A stretch of DNA of 64,000 nucleotides, taken from assembly GCF_001983935.1 (NCBI RefSeq), contig NZ_CP017641.1, positions 1,674,001 to 1,738,000 of the forward strand, given 5' to 3'. The stretch is from Fuerstiella marisgermanici. Lineage in GTDB: Bacteria; Planctomycetota; Planctomycetia; Planctomycetales; Planctomycetaceae. Positions within the stretch are counted from its first letter, which is position 1. Every line of letters starts with the position of its first letter. Positions 24,869 to 33,956 of this stretch are shown one piece after another. Position numbers and translations under genes: made by a program. A model generated the notes under the pieces. The model was not told the DNA's origin, ran no database searches, and worked only from the letters and a program-made list of their open reading frames with translations.

Positions 24869-26131
24869 ATGACCAGTCAGAAATTCGAGTCCTTTCAGCT
24901 CACAAACGGCTTGCGAGTTGTCGTGCAGACCATGTCCGGTCTGCAGTCGGCTGCGATGACGTTGATGGTGCCTGCGGGTGCTGTCTACGATCAACGTGGA
25001 AAATCGGGCACCGCCGCCATCCTGTCCGAAATGTTTCCGCGCGGTGCGGCTGCGATGTCGGCGCGTGAGCTGTCGTCCGCGATGGACAACCTGGGCCTGC
25101 AGCGCAGCGTGTCAGGCGGGTTGAGTTACATCACGTTCTCCACCGCTACGACGGCAGACCGGATCACCGACGCGGTACCGTTGATTGCTTCGATGGTGCT
25201 GAATCCGCATCTCACGGATCAGCAGTTCGGGCCAGCTCGTGAATTGGTTCACCAGGCGTTGAACGCGATGGAGGATGAGCCGAAACAGCAGTTGGGCCAC
25301 TTCCTGCGGCGGTGTTCTTATCCGGCTCCGTGGGGCAATCCGGCGGAAGGCACGATGGCTGATCTGCCGGGCATTTCACTCGATGACATTCAGCAGCACT
25401 ACAATAAGTTCGTGACGCCTCAGGACGCGGTGGTAGGCGTCGCAGGCAACATCAGTGCGGCAGAATTGCAACCGGTCATCGAAGAAGCATTCGCAGCATG
25501 GCAGCCCGGCGAATCCTTCACACCGGCCATTGGACGCGTCGAAGATTCGCCCAAGCATATCGAACACGATTCGGCTCAAACACACATCGGAATCGCGTGG
25601 GACACCGTCCCGTATCGCCACGAACGCTACTTCGAAGCGTGGGCGGCCGTGAGTCTCCTCAGTGGTGGCATGAGTTCCCGGCTATTCACAGAAGTGCGCG
25701 AAAAGCGGGGCCTCTGCTATGCCGTTTCGGCGTCGATCAACACGCAACGAGACCGAGCTCGCGTATTCGGTTATGCTGGCACCACAAACGAACGAGCTCA
25801 GGAAACGTTGGACGTCATGGTGGCAGAAATTCGCCGACTGCATGAAGACATCACCAATGAAGAACTGCAACGCTGCAAGGCGCGAGCGAAGAGTGCATTG
25901 ATCATGCAGCAGGAATCCACGATGTCACGTTCCAGCTCGTTGGCTCGCGATACACTGCATCTGGGACGCGTTCGCGAACTGGAAGAAATTCGCACCAAAA
26001 TTGATTCGCTCACTGTGGACCAGGTGCGAGATTTTGTCGTGGACTACGCTCCGTCGTCAATGGTACTGGTCACGATCGGCCCGGAAGCCCTTGACCCCGC
26101 CTGCGTGTCCGCTCCGGCCGCAGTGGTGTAG
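24869..26131 (+). CDS. M16 family peptidase-like protein lacking the zinc motif
   Basis: A 420-residue M16-fold protein. The alignment block that normally reads G-x-x-HFLEHMAFKG is GTAAILSEMFPRG (residues 47-59), so all three HxxEH residues are replaced (A50, S53, E54) and it cannot bind catalytic zinc. The C-terminal half keeps the family LSGGMSSRLFTEVREKRGLCYAV block, which contributes substrate binding. It is followed after 196 bases by an M16 gene that keeps the motif. Such pairs make heterodimers, one active and one substrate-binding, as in PqqF-like and mitochondrial processing peptidase systems. The ATG at 24869 is chosen because upstream codons overlap DUF3500. Confidence 0.88.
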   Translation: MTSQKFESFQLTNGLRVVVQTMSGLQSAAMTLMVPAGAVYDQRGKSGTAAILSEMFPRGAAAMSARELSSAMDNLGLQRSVSGGLSYITFSTATTADRITDAVPLIASMVLNPHLTDQQFGPARELVHQALNAMEDEPKQQLGHFLRRCSYPAPWGNPAEGTMADLPGISLDDIQQHYNKFVTPQDAVVGVAGNISAAELQPVIEEAFAAWQPGESFTPAIGRVEDSPKHIEHDSAQTHIGIAWDTVPYRHERYFEAWAAVSLLSGGMSSRLFTEVREKRGLCYAVSASINTQRDRARVFGYAGTTNERAQETLDVMVAEIRRLHEDITNEELQRCKARAKSALIMQQESTMSRSSSLARDTLHLGRVRELEEIRTKIDSLTVDQVRDFVVDYAPSSMVLVTIGPEALDPACVSAPAAVV

Positions 26132-26327
26132 CAGGGCATCGGGCTGGAAGCCGTCCGAACATCTCGCGAAAGAGTCACAAGGCGCAGTCTCCGAATAGAA
26201 CGCGTGCTAATCTGTGCGGCCAGGCGACCGACAGAAGAATCGTTCCAAACTTCGTGGCGGCAATCAGCCGGCTCACAACGAAAACACTGAAGCTGGAAGC
26301 CTCAGCCACAACAGAAGACACCCGACT

Positions 26328-27560
26328 ATGCAGTTTCACCAGCACGTACTCCCCAACGGTCTGCAAATTGTGGCCGAGATGAATTCATCGGTTCACAGCG
26401 TTGCGGCCGGATTTTTTGTCCGCACTGGTTCTCGCGACGAAACGGAAGATGTTTCCGGGGTCAGCCATTTTCTGGAACACATGGCGTTCAAAGGCAACGG
26501 GAAATTTGCCGCTGACGACGTCAACCGAATCTTTGATGAAGTCGGAGCGAACTACAACGCGTCTACCGGCGAAGAAGTCACGATGTACTACGCCGCCGTA
26601 CTGCCGGAGTATCTTGACACGACGATGGAACTGCTGTCTGTGCTGATGCAGCCGTCGCTATCGCAGTCTGACTTCGACATGGAGAAAAACGTCATTCTGG
26701 AAGAGATCGGAATGTACGACGATCACCCGTCGTTCACAGCCTACGACAACATCATGGCTGCTCATTTTTCCGGTCATCCGCTGGGCCAAAGTATTCTGGG
26801 GACCAATGAAAGTATTACCGCTCTTTCGGCCGAGCAGATGCGAGTCTACCACGCCGATCGTTACAAGGCTGGAAACATTACTTTGGCTGTCGCGGGCAAC
26901 ACGGATTTTGATTCGCTGCTGGCGCTGATCGAGAAGCACTGCGGGAGTCTCCCGGCCGGTGCCTGCGACCGTCCTCTGCCCGAAGTGAAACCGGTCGATT
27001 GCATCAAGCTGGTGCACCGCGAATCCAGTGTGCAACAACACATCATGCAAATGGGGATCGCGCCAAAGGGTTCTGAAACGCTGAGGTTCGCGGCCGAATT
27101 GTTGGCGGTTGTGGTGGGCGATGATTCCAGCAGTCGCCTGTTCTGGGACCTGGTCGATCCGGGCTATGTGGAATCCGCCGACCTGGGCTACAACGATTAC
27201 GATGGCGCCGGAACGTGGATGACGTATTTAAGCTGCATGCCGGACGACGTCGAAAAGAATATCGCTCGCATGCACAAAGTTTTCGATGACGTTAATCAGG
27301 GCGGGATCACGGCTGAAGAACTTGAGCAGGCGAAGAACAAAGTGGCGTCACGAGTCGTCCTGCGAGGCGAACGACCGATGGGGCGACTTTCTTCGCTGGG
27401 CGGCAACTGGGTGTACCGCAAAGAGTACAACTCAATTGCCGACGACCTTGCGATTGTGCGAGGGCTCTCACTAAAAGACGTGGCCGAGTTATTGGAGAAG
27501 TACCCTCTGAAGTTCAACACAACAGTCGGCGTTGGGCCTCGCGAGAAACTGGAGCTGTAA
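26328..27560 (+). CDS. M16 family zinc peptidase (active subunit)
   Basis: A 410-residue M16 peptidase with an intact inverted zinc motif H47-FLE-H51 (GVSHFLEHMAFKG) and the downstream NVILEEIGMYDDHPS block that supplies the third ligand glutamate. Start is MQFHQHVLPNG at 26328. The C-terminal domain has GDDSSSRLFWDLVDPGYVES. It acts on peptides, probably with the degenerate neighbour as partner. A frame open upstream to 26214 is not needed. It ends 9 bases before the guanylyltransferase gene, which is therefore likely on the same transcript. Confidence 0.92.
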   Translation: MQFHQHVLPNGLQIVAEMNSSVHSVAAGFFVRTGSRDETEDVSGVSHFLEHMAFKGNGKFAADDVNRIFDEVGANYNASTGEEVTMYYAAVLPEYLDTTMELLSVLMQPSLSQSDFDMEKNVILEEIGMYDDHPSFTAYDNIMAAHFSGHPLGQSILGTNESITALSAEQMRVYHADRYKAGNITLAVAGNTDFDSLLALIEKHCGSLPAGACDRPLPEVKPVDCIKLVHRESSVQQHIMQMGIAPKGSETLRFAAELLAVVVGDDSSSRLFWDLVDPGYVESADLGYNDYDGAGTWMTYLSCMPDDVEKNIARMHKVFDDVNQGGITAEELEQAKNKVASRVVLRGERPMGRLSSLGGNWVYRKEYNSIADDLAIVRGLSLKDVAELLEKYPLKFNTTVGVGPREKLEL

Positions 27561-27569
27561 GGAATAGCA

Positions 27570-28643
27570 ATGCTACATGCCGTGATCATGGCCGGAGGAA
27601 GTGGGACTCGCTTCTGGCCGCAAAGCCGACAGAAGCTTCCCAAACAACTGCTGCGTCTGGCGGGCGACCGCACGATGATTCAGCAAACGCTTGACCGCTG
27701 TGGAGACCTGATTCAGCCTGCTCAATCGTGGATCGTCACGAACGCGGTTCAGGCTGAACAAACACGCGAGCAACTTCCTGAACTGCCTGCCGACAACGTA
27801 CTGATCGAACCTGCGGCTCGCAACACGGCTCCTTGCGTCGGTCTGGCCGCGATTCACGCGCTCAAACGCGACCCAGGTGCCATCATGTTCGTGATGCCAG
27901 CCGATCATGTGATTGGCCCGAATGAAGTGTTTCAGGCGGCAGCGAAAAAAGCCGTGGCTGTCGTTGAAGCAGATCCCAGTCGGCTTGTGCTGTTCGGCAT
28001 CACGCCCGACTTCCCGGCGACTGGTTACGGCTACATCGAACGGGCGGCCCCGCTGGACGGTGTCGATGGCGCGTTCGAGGTCCAGGCGTTTCGCGAAAAG
28101 CCGGAACTGGCCGTTGCCGAACAATACCTGAAGTCAGGCAGCTTCTATTGGAACTGTGGGATCTTCTGCTGGAAAGCCGCCACGATTCTGGAGCAATTGA
28201 AACAGAACGAACCCGACACATGGGATCGACTGCAAACGCTGATGCAGGCGATTGACACGGAAAACTACGACAGCGTGCTGGCCGACCAGTTCCCTCAGAT
28301 GAACAGCATTTCTATCGACTACGCCGTGCTGGAACAGGCGAAGGGTGTGGCCGTAATCGAAGCCCCCTTTTCATGGGACGACGTCGGCAGTTGGCTGGCG
28401 GTCCCGCGATTGTCAGGCAGCGACGAAAACGGCAATACCACCGACGGCAAGCATACGGGCGTCGATACGAAAAACTGCATCGTCCGTTCGACCGACGATC
28501 ACCTGGTCGCGACGCTCGGTGTAGAAGACCTGATCATCGTACACACGCCCGATGCCACGCTGGTGGCTCGCCGCGACGATTCAGAACGAATCAAGGAGTT
28601 GCTCGAACGGTTAAAGCAACAGGGCGACGACAGCTATTTGTAA
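27570..28643 (+). CDS. manC: Mannose-1-phosphate guanylyltransferase
   Basis: A 357-residue nucleotidyltransferase of the GMP type. It has AGGSGTRFWPQSRQKLPKQLL at the N-terminus, LPADNVLIEPAARNTAPCVGLA, FVMPADHVIGP, GYGYIERAAP with FREKPELAVAEQYL, YWNCGIFCWKA and APFSWDDVGSW. It makes GDP-mannose from mannose-1-phosphate and GTP for glycans and polysaccharides. It lacks the C-terminal cupin isomerase domain of the bifunctional enzymes. The start is an ATG 9 bases after the M16 stop. It is convergent with the gene at 28685-29881, 41 bases away. Confidence 0.93.
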   Translation: MLHAVIMAGGSGTRFWPQSRQKLPKQLLRLAGDRTMIQQTLDRCGDLIQPAQSWIVTNAVQAEQTREQLPELPADNVLIEPAARNTAPCVGLAAIHALKRDPGAIMFVMPADHVIGPNEVFQAAAKKAVAVVEADPSRLVLFGITPDFPATGYGYIERAAPLDGVDGAFEVQAFREKPELAVAEQYLKSGSFYWNCGIFCWKAATILEQLKQNEPDTWDRLQTLMQAIDTENYDSVLADQFPQMNSISIDYAVLEQAKGVAVIEAPFSWDDVGSWLAVPRLSGSDENGNTTDGKHTGVDTKNCIVRSTDDHLVATLGVEDLIIVHTPDATLVARRDDSERIKELLERLKQQGDDSYL

Positions 28644-28684
28644 GCGACGTGTCGCCGCGTAATTGGCTAAGCGATTGCCACTCG

Positions 28685-29881
28685 CTACTTGCGAATAGGC
28701 GCTGAAGCGGGCGGTGCCTTCGACGGCGAAGAGGCTGCGGAATTGCCGTTCACGCTTGAGTCCGCTTCGTATTCGGTGTCTGTACTTGAGTCGGCCGCAA
28801 TCTCTGAATCGTTGCCTCGCACAACTTCATCGGACGCTGGCGACATCCCACGTTGATTGGCAACGATTCGGCCATTCCCGGTCGGTGCAGGCATTGGTCC
28901 TGTTGGTTGAGAAACAGCGACCACCGGCACGCCTTCTTTTACGCGATGCAGCGAATCTGCGAATCGACGGAACTCACCAGAATCCGACAACGCAACCCGG
29001 TCCGGTCGGCGGGTGTGCGGAAGCGGCATCGCCTGACTGGTCGAGGCGGTCTGCCTGCGTCTTGCCGCCTGAATAAGTTCATCTCGCCGATGCGGTGGCA
29101 CACCTTCCATGCGGCTGGCAAGCTGGTCGATCCACTCCGGCTCTTTTTCCGCCGCCTGTGACATCATCTTTGCGTACAGTGAAACTTCAAACGCGTTGCG
29201 ATCCAGAATCGAATTGGTCACCCGGGACGCCATTCTTGCGACGGCGTCCACTGCGCCGGATGGAAAGTGAATGAACGTTTCGACCTGCTGATTGACAAGG
29301 TCCGAACCGTCCTTGCCCTTCACAAATCGGTATTGTAGCCAAACCAGCGCAGAGGCGTGAACGGCACCCGGCAGCAGAGGACTGGTATATTTTCCCTGCA
29401 CGATAAACAGGCATTGGTTGTTGTCGCGCCACAGCACGTCGGCGATACCTTCCGACCCGTCGGCGGCTGAGGCTTCGTATTCAAACTTGCCGGTCTGCCG
29501 CATGTTCAACTTGGAAATGCCCATCACTCGCCAAGTACTCACGGCGACATCCGGATGACTGATAAGGTACTGATAGATTCCGGTGTCAACGCGATATTGC
29601 AGGCTGGGCATCCGGCGGTATTGCGATAGGTCGTTCAGTATTTCAGACGCACGCTGCCGTGATCGAGGTGACATGCGAGCCCACGGAATGCGGCTCTTAG
29701 TGTAGTTCAGCATGTCTTTGTCTGACGTACCTTCAGCCAGCACGTGAACACCGACTCGTTGAGCCATGTCTTCCAGCTTTTCAGCGTCGGCCGTCGACGG
29801 CAACGTCAGTCCGAAGACGACAGAGGTCGCGACAACTGCGCGCATGCACGCAGTCAATGTTGACGGTACCTTCCCCATCAC
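28685..29881 (-). CDS. Secreted protein of unknown function
   Basis: A 398-residue protein with an N-terminal signal-like stretch (MRAVVATSVVFGLTLPSTADA). The middle third has NYTKSRIPWARMSPRSRQRA, LQYRVDTGIYQYLISHPDVAVSTWRVMG and CLFIVQGKYTSPLLPG, which look like a conserved globular domain. The C-terminal 130 residues are Ser, Ala and Pro rich and disordered. I recognise no named family, though conservation within planctomycetes is likely. The start could be the second ATG (29878) or MRAVV (29845). No partner gene suggests a role. Confidence 0.75.
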   Translation of the reverse strand: MMGKVPSTLTACMRAVVATSVVFGLTLPSTADAEKLEDMAQRVGVHVLAEGTSDKDMLNYTKSRIPWARMSPRSRQRASEILNDLSQYRRMPSLQYRVDTGIYQYLISHPDVAVSTWRVMGISKLNMRQTGKFEYEASAADGSEGIADVLWRDNNQCLFIVQGKYTSPLLPGAVHASALVWLQYRFVKGKDGSDLVNQQVETFIHFPSGAVDAVARMASRVTNSILDRNAFEVSLYAKMMSQAAEKEPEWIDQLASRMEGVPPHRRDELIQAARRRQTASTSQAMPLPHTRRPDRVALSDSGEFRRFADSLHRVKEGVPVVAVSQPTGPMPAPTGNGRIVANQRGMSPASDEVVRGNDSEIAADSSTDTEYEADSSVNGNSAASSPSKAPPASAPIRK

Positions 29882-30361
29882 GCCGGCAGCTCCCCACTGG
29901 TCGTCGTTCCAATCCCCGGTCCATCAGTCGTCAATCAACCCCTGCAGCATTGCTGCCCTGTTCTGAATTCGGACGCCCATCCGAGGTTCAAAACTACTGT
30001 CGTCTGATGATCTGCGCGAAGCGTCGGTTTCCGACTGCAGTTCGCGTCTACTACTGATTCGGGAATTGCGGCGACGTCGCGACACTCAATTCCGGACGCG
30101 GCGTTCAGATTTTGCAGCGCCGCCGCGACGGATTTCGACCGGACCGCAGAAAGCAACAAAGCAGGCTCAACCCGGACACGCTGGCGACTCACGGTCTGGT
30201 AAGGAATCATGCAACAGGTGTTATCTGCCGGAAATTCACCGTGCGGCGCTGCGGGAAATCCATCAGGCAAGCGAAGTTGTTGCTCTGGGCGAGCGACTGC
30301 CGCGTCGTAGACGCATCTAACTCGCGGGTGTGGTCAATCCCCTGGCCCGCTGCCTTCTTCA
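29882..30361. other. Intergenic region without convincing gene
   Basis: About 480 bases between two minus-strand genes. Short open frames are present on both strands but their composition (Arg/Gln/Thr-rich, no motif, no ribosome site) reads as non-coding. No terminator-like stem with T-run was found. Confidence 0.4.
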
Positions 30362-30583
30362 CTATCGGCAATTGCAATTGCAGTTGGAGTCGCAACAAGG
30401 ACAGTCCCAGCGGCCCCAGCGAGTCACGTCCCAACAGGGGCTGAAACAGTGATCAAGGTGCGGTTCGGACTCGGCGTACGCGTCGACCACGTCGCAGTAG
30501 TGTTCTGTGCAGGGCACACAATGGCAGCCGACACTGCCGACGGCCAGTAGGCCTGCCGCAGCCAGCAGAATGAAGCGTTTCAT
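30362..30583 (-). CDS. Small Cys-rich exported protein, lipoprotein-like
   Basis: A 73-residue protein with leader MKRFILLAAAGLLAVGSVGC, ending in a lipobox-like GSVGC, and a mature part with nine more cysteines (HCVPC, YCD, HCFSPC, CPCC, CNCNC). A strong GGAGGAG ribosome site at 30591-30597 decides the start. The Cys-X-Cys pattern suggests metal binding or disulfides. Unlike a canonical lipobox, the -3 residue is Ser, so lipidation is uncertain. I know no named family. It is a short exported protein on its own transcript. Confidence 0.8.
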   Translation of the reverse strand: MKRFILLAAAGLLAVGSVGCHCVPCTEHYCDVVDAYAESEPHLDHCFSPCWDVTRWGRWDCPCCDSNCNCNCR

Positions 30584-30830
30584 CGGTGAACTCCTCCGTG
30601 ATATTCAAACAGCGCCGACTGGTCGATTGTCGTCCTGACGTCGACCGGCGAACACTTGTGGCGTCGCGTGTCGAAGACCGCTCGCTGTTCACTTCATCGC
30701 GTTTGAGCCATACCAGGCTTCAGAATCGCCTCAACCTGCGGCGTAGAATCGAGCAGCGGCTTTCAGACATCAGACAGAACCGCTGAAACCGCTACAGATT
30801 TCCATGGCCAGCCGTGTGGGAGTACCTCGG

Positions 30831-30873
30831 TTTGCATGGTGTTGCATCGTTTGGCAATGCAACACCATGCAAA
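30831..30873. repeat. Perfect 17-base inverted repeat
   Basis: TTTGCATGGTGTTGCAT (30831-30847) is the exact reverse complement of 30857-30873, with a 9-base loop. There is no T-run after either arm, so it is not a standard terminator. It sits alone between divergent small Cys-rich genes, 250 bases upstream of the lipoprotein start and 480 upstream of the other, and could be a regulator-binding palindrome or a mobile-element remnant. Confidence 0.8.
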
Positions 30874-31353
30874 GCGAGACATATCGACATCCATTCAGGC
30901 ATTTCCATTCACGAGGCTCTTGCGACATCTGCATTTATGCACCGGCAATTCCCGCCGAAACGGGAGGGCGGTCGATTGACGGGGATCGATCTTGAACTGC
31001 CAAACACGCCCATCAGCGCACGTAGCGTGGGCGTCTGATGATACGTGTTATGCAAGTTGCGATTACGAACCGTCGGCGGTGGTGTTTCCGCGGGCGGCGA
31101 AAGCACGCTAGCGGCAGGTTGAGTCGAAGTTTAGAACGGCTTGCGGCAGTTTGATGCGTTTTCGAAACGTCGCGTTTCGGCAACAGAGCTTTCAAATCGG
31201 CAACAGCTCGCAACAACAAAGTGGGAACGGAGCAAACCGGGCGAAAGCGATTTGGCTATGGATTTCCTTCGGGAATACTCTCAAAAACAAGTTCGTGCAG
31301 ACGTCGTTCTGCATTAAACGTCACTGAGAAATTCCTTTTGGGAGAGATGAACG
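30874..31353. promoter_or_regulatory. Leader region of the Cys/Pro-rich gene
   Basis: No gene is seen in this stretch. Nearest the gene, TGCAGA (31296-31301) pairs with TCTGCA (31308-31313) around a 6-base loop, probably in the untranslated leader. A strong GGGAGAG ribosome site at about 31339-31345 precedes the ATG at 31354 by 8 bases. The upstream half contains further short GC stems but nothing assignable. Confidence 0.45.
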
Positions 31354-31722
31354 ATGTCGCGTCTGTTTGCTCTGCTCGCGGTTGCGAGCGTCGCTGTTTT
31401 GAGTGTTCCGGAAACCGTTGAAGCCGGCCTGTTTGGCTTCTGTAAACCAAAATGTGAACCCGTCTGCTGCGAACCGGTTTGCTGCGAGCCTGCTCCTGTC
31501 TGCTGTCCTGCACCAGCCCCGGTTTGCTGTCCGCCTCCGGCACCCGCGTGTTGCCCAACACCAGTCTGCCAGCCAAAGTGTGGATTGCTGAAACGAATGT
31601 TCTCATGCCACAAACGTCAGCACTGTGCTCCTGCACCAACCTGCTGCCCAACTCCAGCCCCCTGCTGCGGTTCAGCACCGTATGGCTACGGCGTCGCTGC
31701 TGACGGACCTTTCTGGTTCTAA
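31354..31722 (+). CDS. Secreted Cys/Pro-rich repetitive protein
   Basis: A 122-residue protein with signal peptide SRLFALLAVASVAVLSVPETVEA. After it come GLFGFCKPKCEPVCCEPVCC and tandem CCPxPAPVCC units up to about residue 70. A basic CGLLKRMFSCHKRQHC block follows, then a second short CCPTPAPCC unit and an aromatic tail. Paired Cys with Pro-rich spacing suggests a disulfide-crosslinked structural or metal-binding cell-envelope protein. Planctomycetes have disulfide-rich proteinaceous walls, so a wall role is plausible inference. A strong ribosome site and a strong terminator bracket it, indicating a stand-alone, probably highly expressed gene. Confidence 0.82.
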   Translation: MSRLFALLAVASVAVLSVPETVEAGLFGFCKPKCEPVCCEPVCCEPAPVCCPAPAPVCCPPPAPACCPTPVCQPKCGLLKRMFSCHKRQHCAPAPTCCPTPAPCCGSAPYGYGVAADGPFWF

Positions 31723-31755
31723 TTCAACCGCCAAAAATCTGACACAAACGAAATG

Positions 31756-31783
31756 GCCGATCCGATGGCGGATCGGCTTTTTT
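31756..31783 (+). terminator. Intrinsic terminator
   Basis: A 9-base perfect stem GCCGATCCG (31756-31764) and CGGATCGGC (31769-31777) with a 4-base loop, then six T residues. It lies 34 bases after the stop of the Cys/Pro-rich gene. Confidence 0.92.
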
Positions 31784-32205
31784 CGTTTCGTGACTGCGGA
31801 TGCGGAGACACAAGCCGCGGCGCCGCGCGAAGGCGAGGTCGTCGCTTGTGGACGACTGCGTTACCATCAGAAGCGGAAGGCGGGAGCACTGCTGTGTTGC
31901 TACTTCGGCCAGCAGGTTTTCTGCGCGACGCAGGGAGTCAGTTTCTGGCACGGGCTGTTCGTATTGCGTGGCCTGTAAGCGGCATTTGGGCCAGAGACGA
32001 GCTGACTCAACCCGGCAATGTTTCAATCCACTCCCGTGCATCGGAAATGCATGCAACCCGACACCGCGAATTGTTTTGACTGGCAGCGTTTCATGTTCGC
32101 GAAGCACTGGCAAAAATCTGGAAGAGTTGCGATAGCAGCATCCAATCTGCGGCGTCATCATTCGTCGCTGACAGCTTCTATCGATAGATCCGTTCGGTGA
32201 CCGCG
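31784..32205. other. Intergenic region upstream of the glycosyltransferase
   Basis: About 420 bases without a convincing gene. A single element at 32020-32056 (GTTTCAATCCACTCCCGTGC, then GGAAATGCATGC) resembles a CRISPR-type repeat but is present once only. No clear promoter was identified. Confidence 0.4.
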
Positions 32206-33411
32206 ATGCACGTCTTATTTGTCCACCAGAATTTCCCGGCTCAGTTCGGGCACATTGCCGCTCACTTAGTGAAGCAGCATGGCCACCGCTGTACGTTTGT
32301 GTCGGAGAAGCCTTCCGGTCATGTGGGCGGCATTGAACGGATTCAGTACTCGGTCACAGGAGGCGCTCGCGCATCGACTCACTTTTGCAGCCGCACGTTC
32401 GAGAACCAAATCTGGCATTCTGCTGCGGTGATGGATGCACTGAAGAATCGCCCGGACATTCAGCCAGATTTGATCGTGGGACACACCGGATTTCTGTCGA
32501 CCGTATTTCTGCGAGAACTGTACGACGTTCCACAGATCAACTACTTCGAATTCTTCTATCGCACTCAAAATTCGGACATCGACTTCCGCAGCGATCTCCC
32601 TCAGTGCGGACAGGAAGAACGGATCCGAGCACGCATACGAAATGCGGCGCTGCTACTGGACCTGGACAACTGCGACGCGGGCTATTCACCGACAGTGTGG
32701 CAACGAAATCAGTTACCGAAAGAATTCCATACCAAGGTGCAGCCGATTTTCGACGGGATCGATACGTCATTTTGGAAACCTGTCGACGTCGTGAGCCGAA
32801 CGATCGCAGGGCTTAATATTCCCGCCGACATGAAAGTTGTGACCTATGTCAGTCGAGGCATGGAATCGATTCGCGGATTTGACATCTTTATGAAAGTGGC
32901 GAAGCGTCTGTGTGACATGCGGTCGGATGTGGTGTTCATCGTGGTCGGCGAAGACCGCATCGCCTATGGTGGCGATGCTCGCTTTACGAACGGCAAGACC
33001 TTTAAGCAGTGGGTCCTGGAGCGGGATGACTACGACCTGAACCGCATTCGATTCACGGGCCGGATCGCTCCAACAGACCTTGTGCGACTGTTTTCTTTGT
33101 CCGATCTGCACCTGTTTCTTACGGCCCCGTTTGTCCTGTCCTGGTCGCTGTTTGATGCTCTCGCGTGCGGCGCCACGGTCTTGGCATCCAGTACCGGGCC
33201 AGTCATGGAACTGGTGAACCACGAGCAAAACGGCCTGCTAACAGACTTCTTCGACGTCGATTCGTGGGTGGAAGCGGCGGCCGCTGTGCTTGATGAACCG
33301 CAGGCTTTTGCTCATTTGGGCGCGGCAGGTGTTGAGACAGTTCGCCGTCAGTTCAGCATGGACGTCTGCCTGCCAAAGCTGCTGGACATGTACGCACGAA
33401 CACTTATGTAA
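32206..33411 (+). CDS. GT4-type glycosyltransferase
   Basis: A 401-residue glycosyltransferase of the GT-B fold. The N-terminus reads MHVLFVHQNFPAQFGHIA, a donor/acceptor strand typical of GT4 enzymes. DLIVGHTGFLSTVFLREL lies near residue 88. The C-terminal Rossmann half has VVTYVSRGMESIRGFDIFM, VVGEDRIAYGG, RIRFTGRIAP and SLFDALACGATVLASSTGPVMELVNHEQNGLL; the last segment is the usual nucleotide-sugar-binding E-x7-E region, here partly altered. Start is the ATG at 32206, a GTG at 32197 being less likely. It would transfer sugar to lipid or glycan in the cytoplasm. No other glycan genes are beside it, though manC lies 3.6 kb upstream. Confidence 0.9.
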   Translation: MHVLFVHQNFPAQFGHIAAHLVKQHGHRCTFVSEKPSGHVGGIERIQYSVTGGARASTHFCSRTFENQIWHSAAVMDALKNRPDIQPDLIVGHTGFLSTVFLRELYDVPQINYFEFFYRTQNSDIDFRSDLPQCGQEERIRARIRNAALLLDLDNCDAGYSPTVWQRNQLPKEFHTKVQPIFDGIDTSFWKPVDVVSRTIAGLNIPADMKVVTYVSRGMESIRGFDIFMKVAKRLCDMRSDVVFIVVGEDRIAYGGDARFTNGKTFKQWVLERDDYDLNRIRFTGRIAPTDLVRLFSLSDLHLFLTAPFVLSWSLFDALACGATVLASSTGPVMELVNHEQNGLLTDFFDVDSWVEAAAAVLDEPQAFAHLGAAGVETVRRQFSMDVCLPKLLDMYARTLM

Positions 33412-33956
33412 GTGTGTGCACCTGCACTCTACACGCTTTCGCATAAAAGTGATTACGGGTTGAATTCATGACCCACTGCGGCTACCGTAATTCTCGCTGC
33501 GCGGCCTGTGCAGTGCAGCAAACGCCGTCAATTCCTTCAGATTACGCACCACTTGACACCCATTGACGGTCTTAACGCTCGGGCCAATTCGCAAGGCAAC
33601 TTGTCATTGGCCGTTGACTAAGTGATGGTCGTGCATTCCCGCACTTGAGGGACGCTGCGGCCGATGAGGTCCGTCGTGGTAGAGATTCCCCCTTGCGGAT
33701 TGGCTGGTTGCCGTTTGCCAAAGACGAAGGTGCCGGACACATGTGAGCCTCCCGTAGCTCAGCATGCGCACCTCTCGTGGCGGGAATTCCCGACCAAACT
33801 CGATGGTGTTCACGTAGGCCGGTTCTGTCCACCCGCCAGTTCTGGCGCCCCGTGAGTGATGTTGTGAAGTTTTTGTGCGTCGTTGACCCGTGAGTGGCAT
33901 TCGTCACAACGACCGGCGGCGCATTGCTGAGTATCGTTTTTCTGAAGAGTGTGCCC
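33412..33956. other. Upstream region of the giant surface-protein gene
   Basis: About 545 bases without a gene. A GAAGAG ribosome site at 33944-33949 lies 7 bases before the GTG at 33957. A CCCGTGAGTG word occurs twice (about 33849 and 33887). No promoter could be assigned with confidence. Confidence 0.4.

Noticed and set aside
28644-28684. GCGAC/GTCGC short hairpin between manC and the gene at 28685
   Set aside because: The stem is five bases with no T-run, too weak to call a terminator.
32020-32056. CRISPR-like repeat, GTTTCAATCCACTCCCGTGC followed by a GGAAATGC palindrome
   Set aside because: Only one copy is present. A loosely similar sequence occurs near 30890, but there are no regularly spaced repeats and no cas genes, so it is not a CRISPR array.
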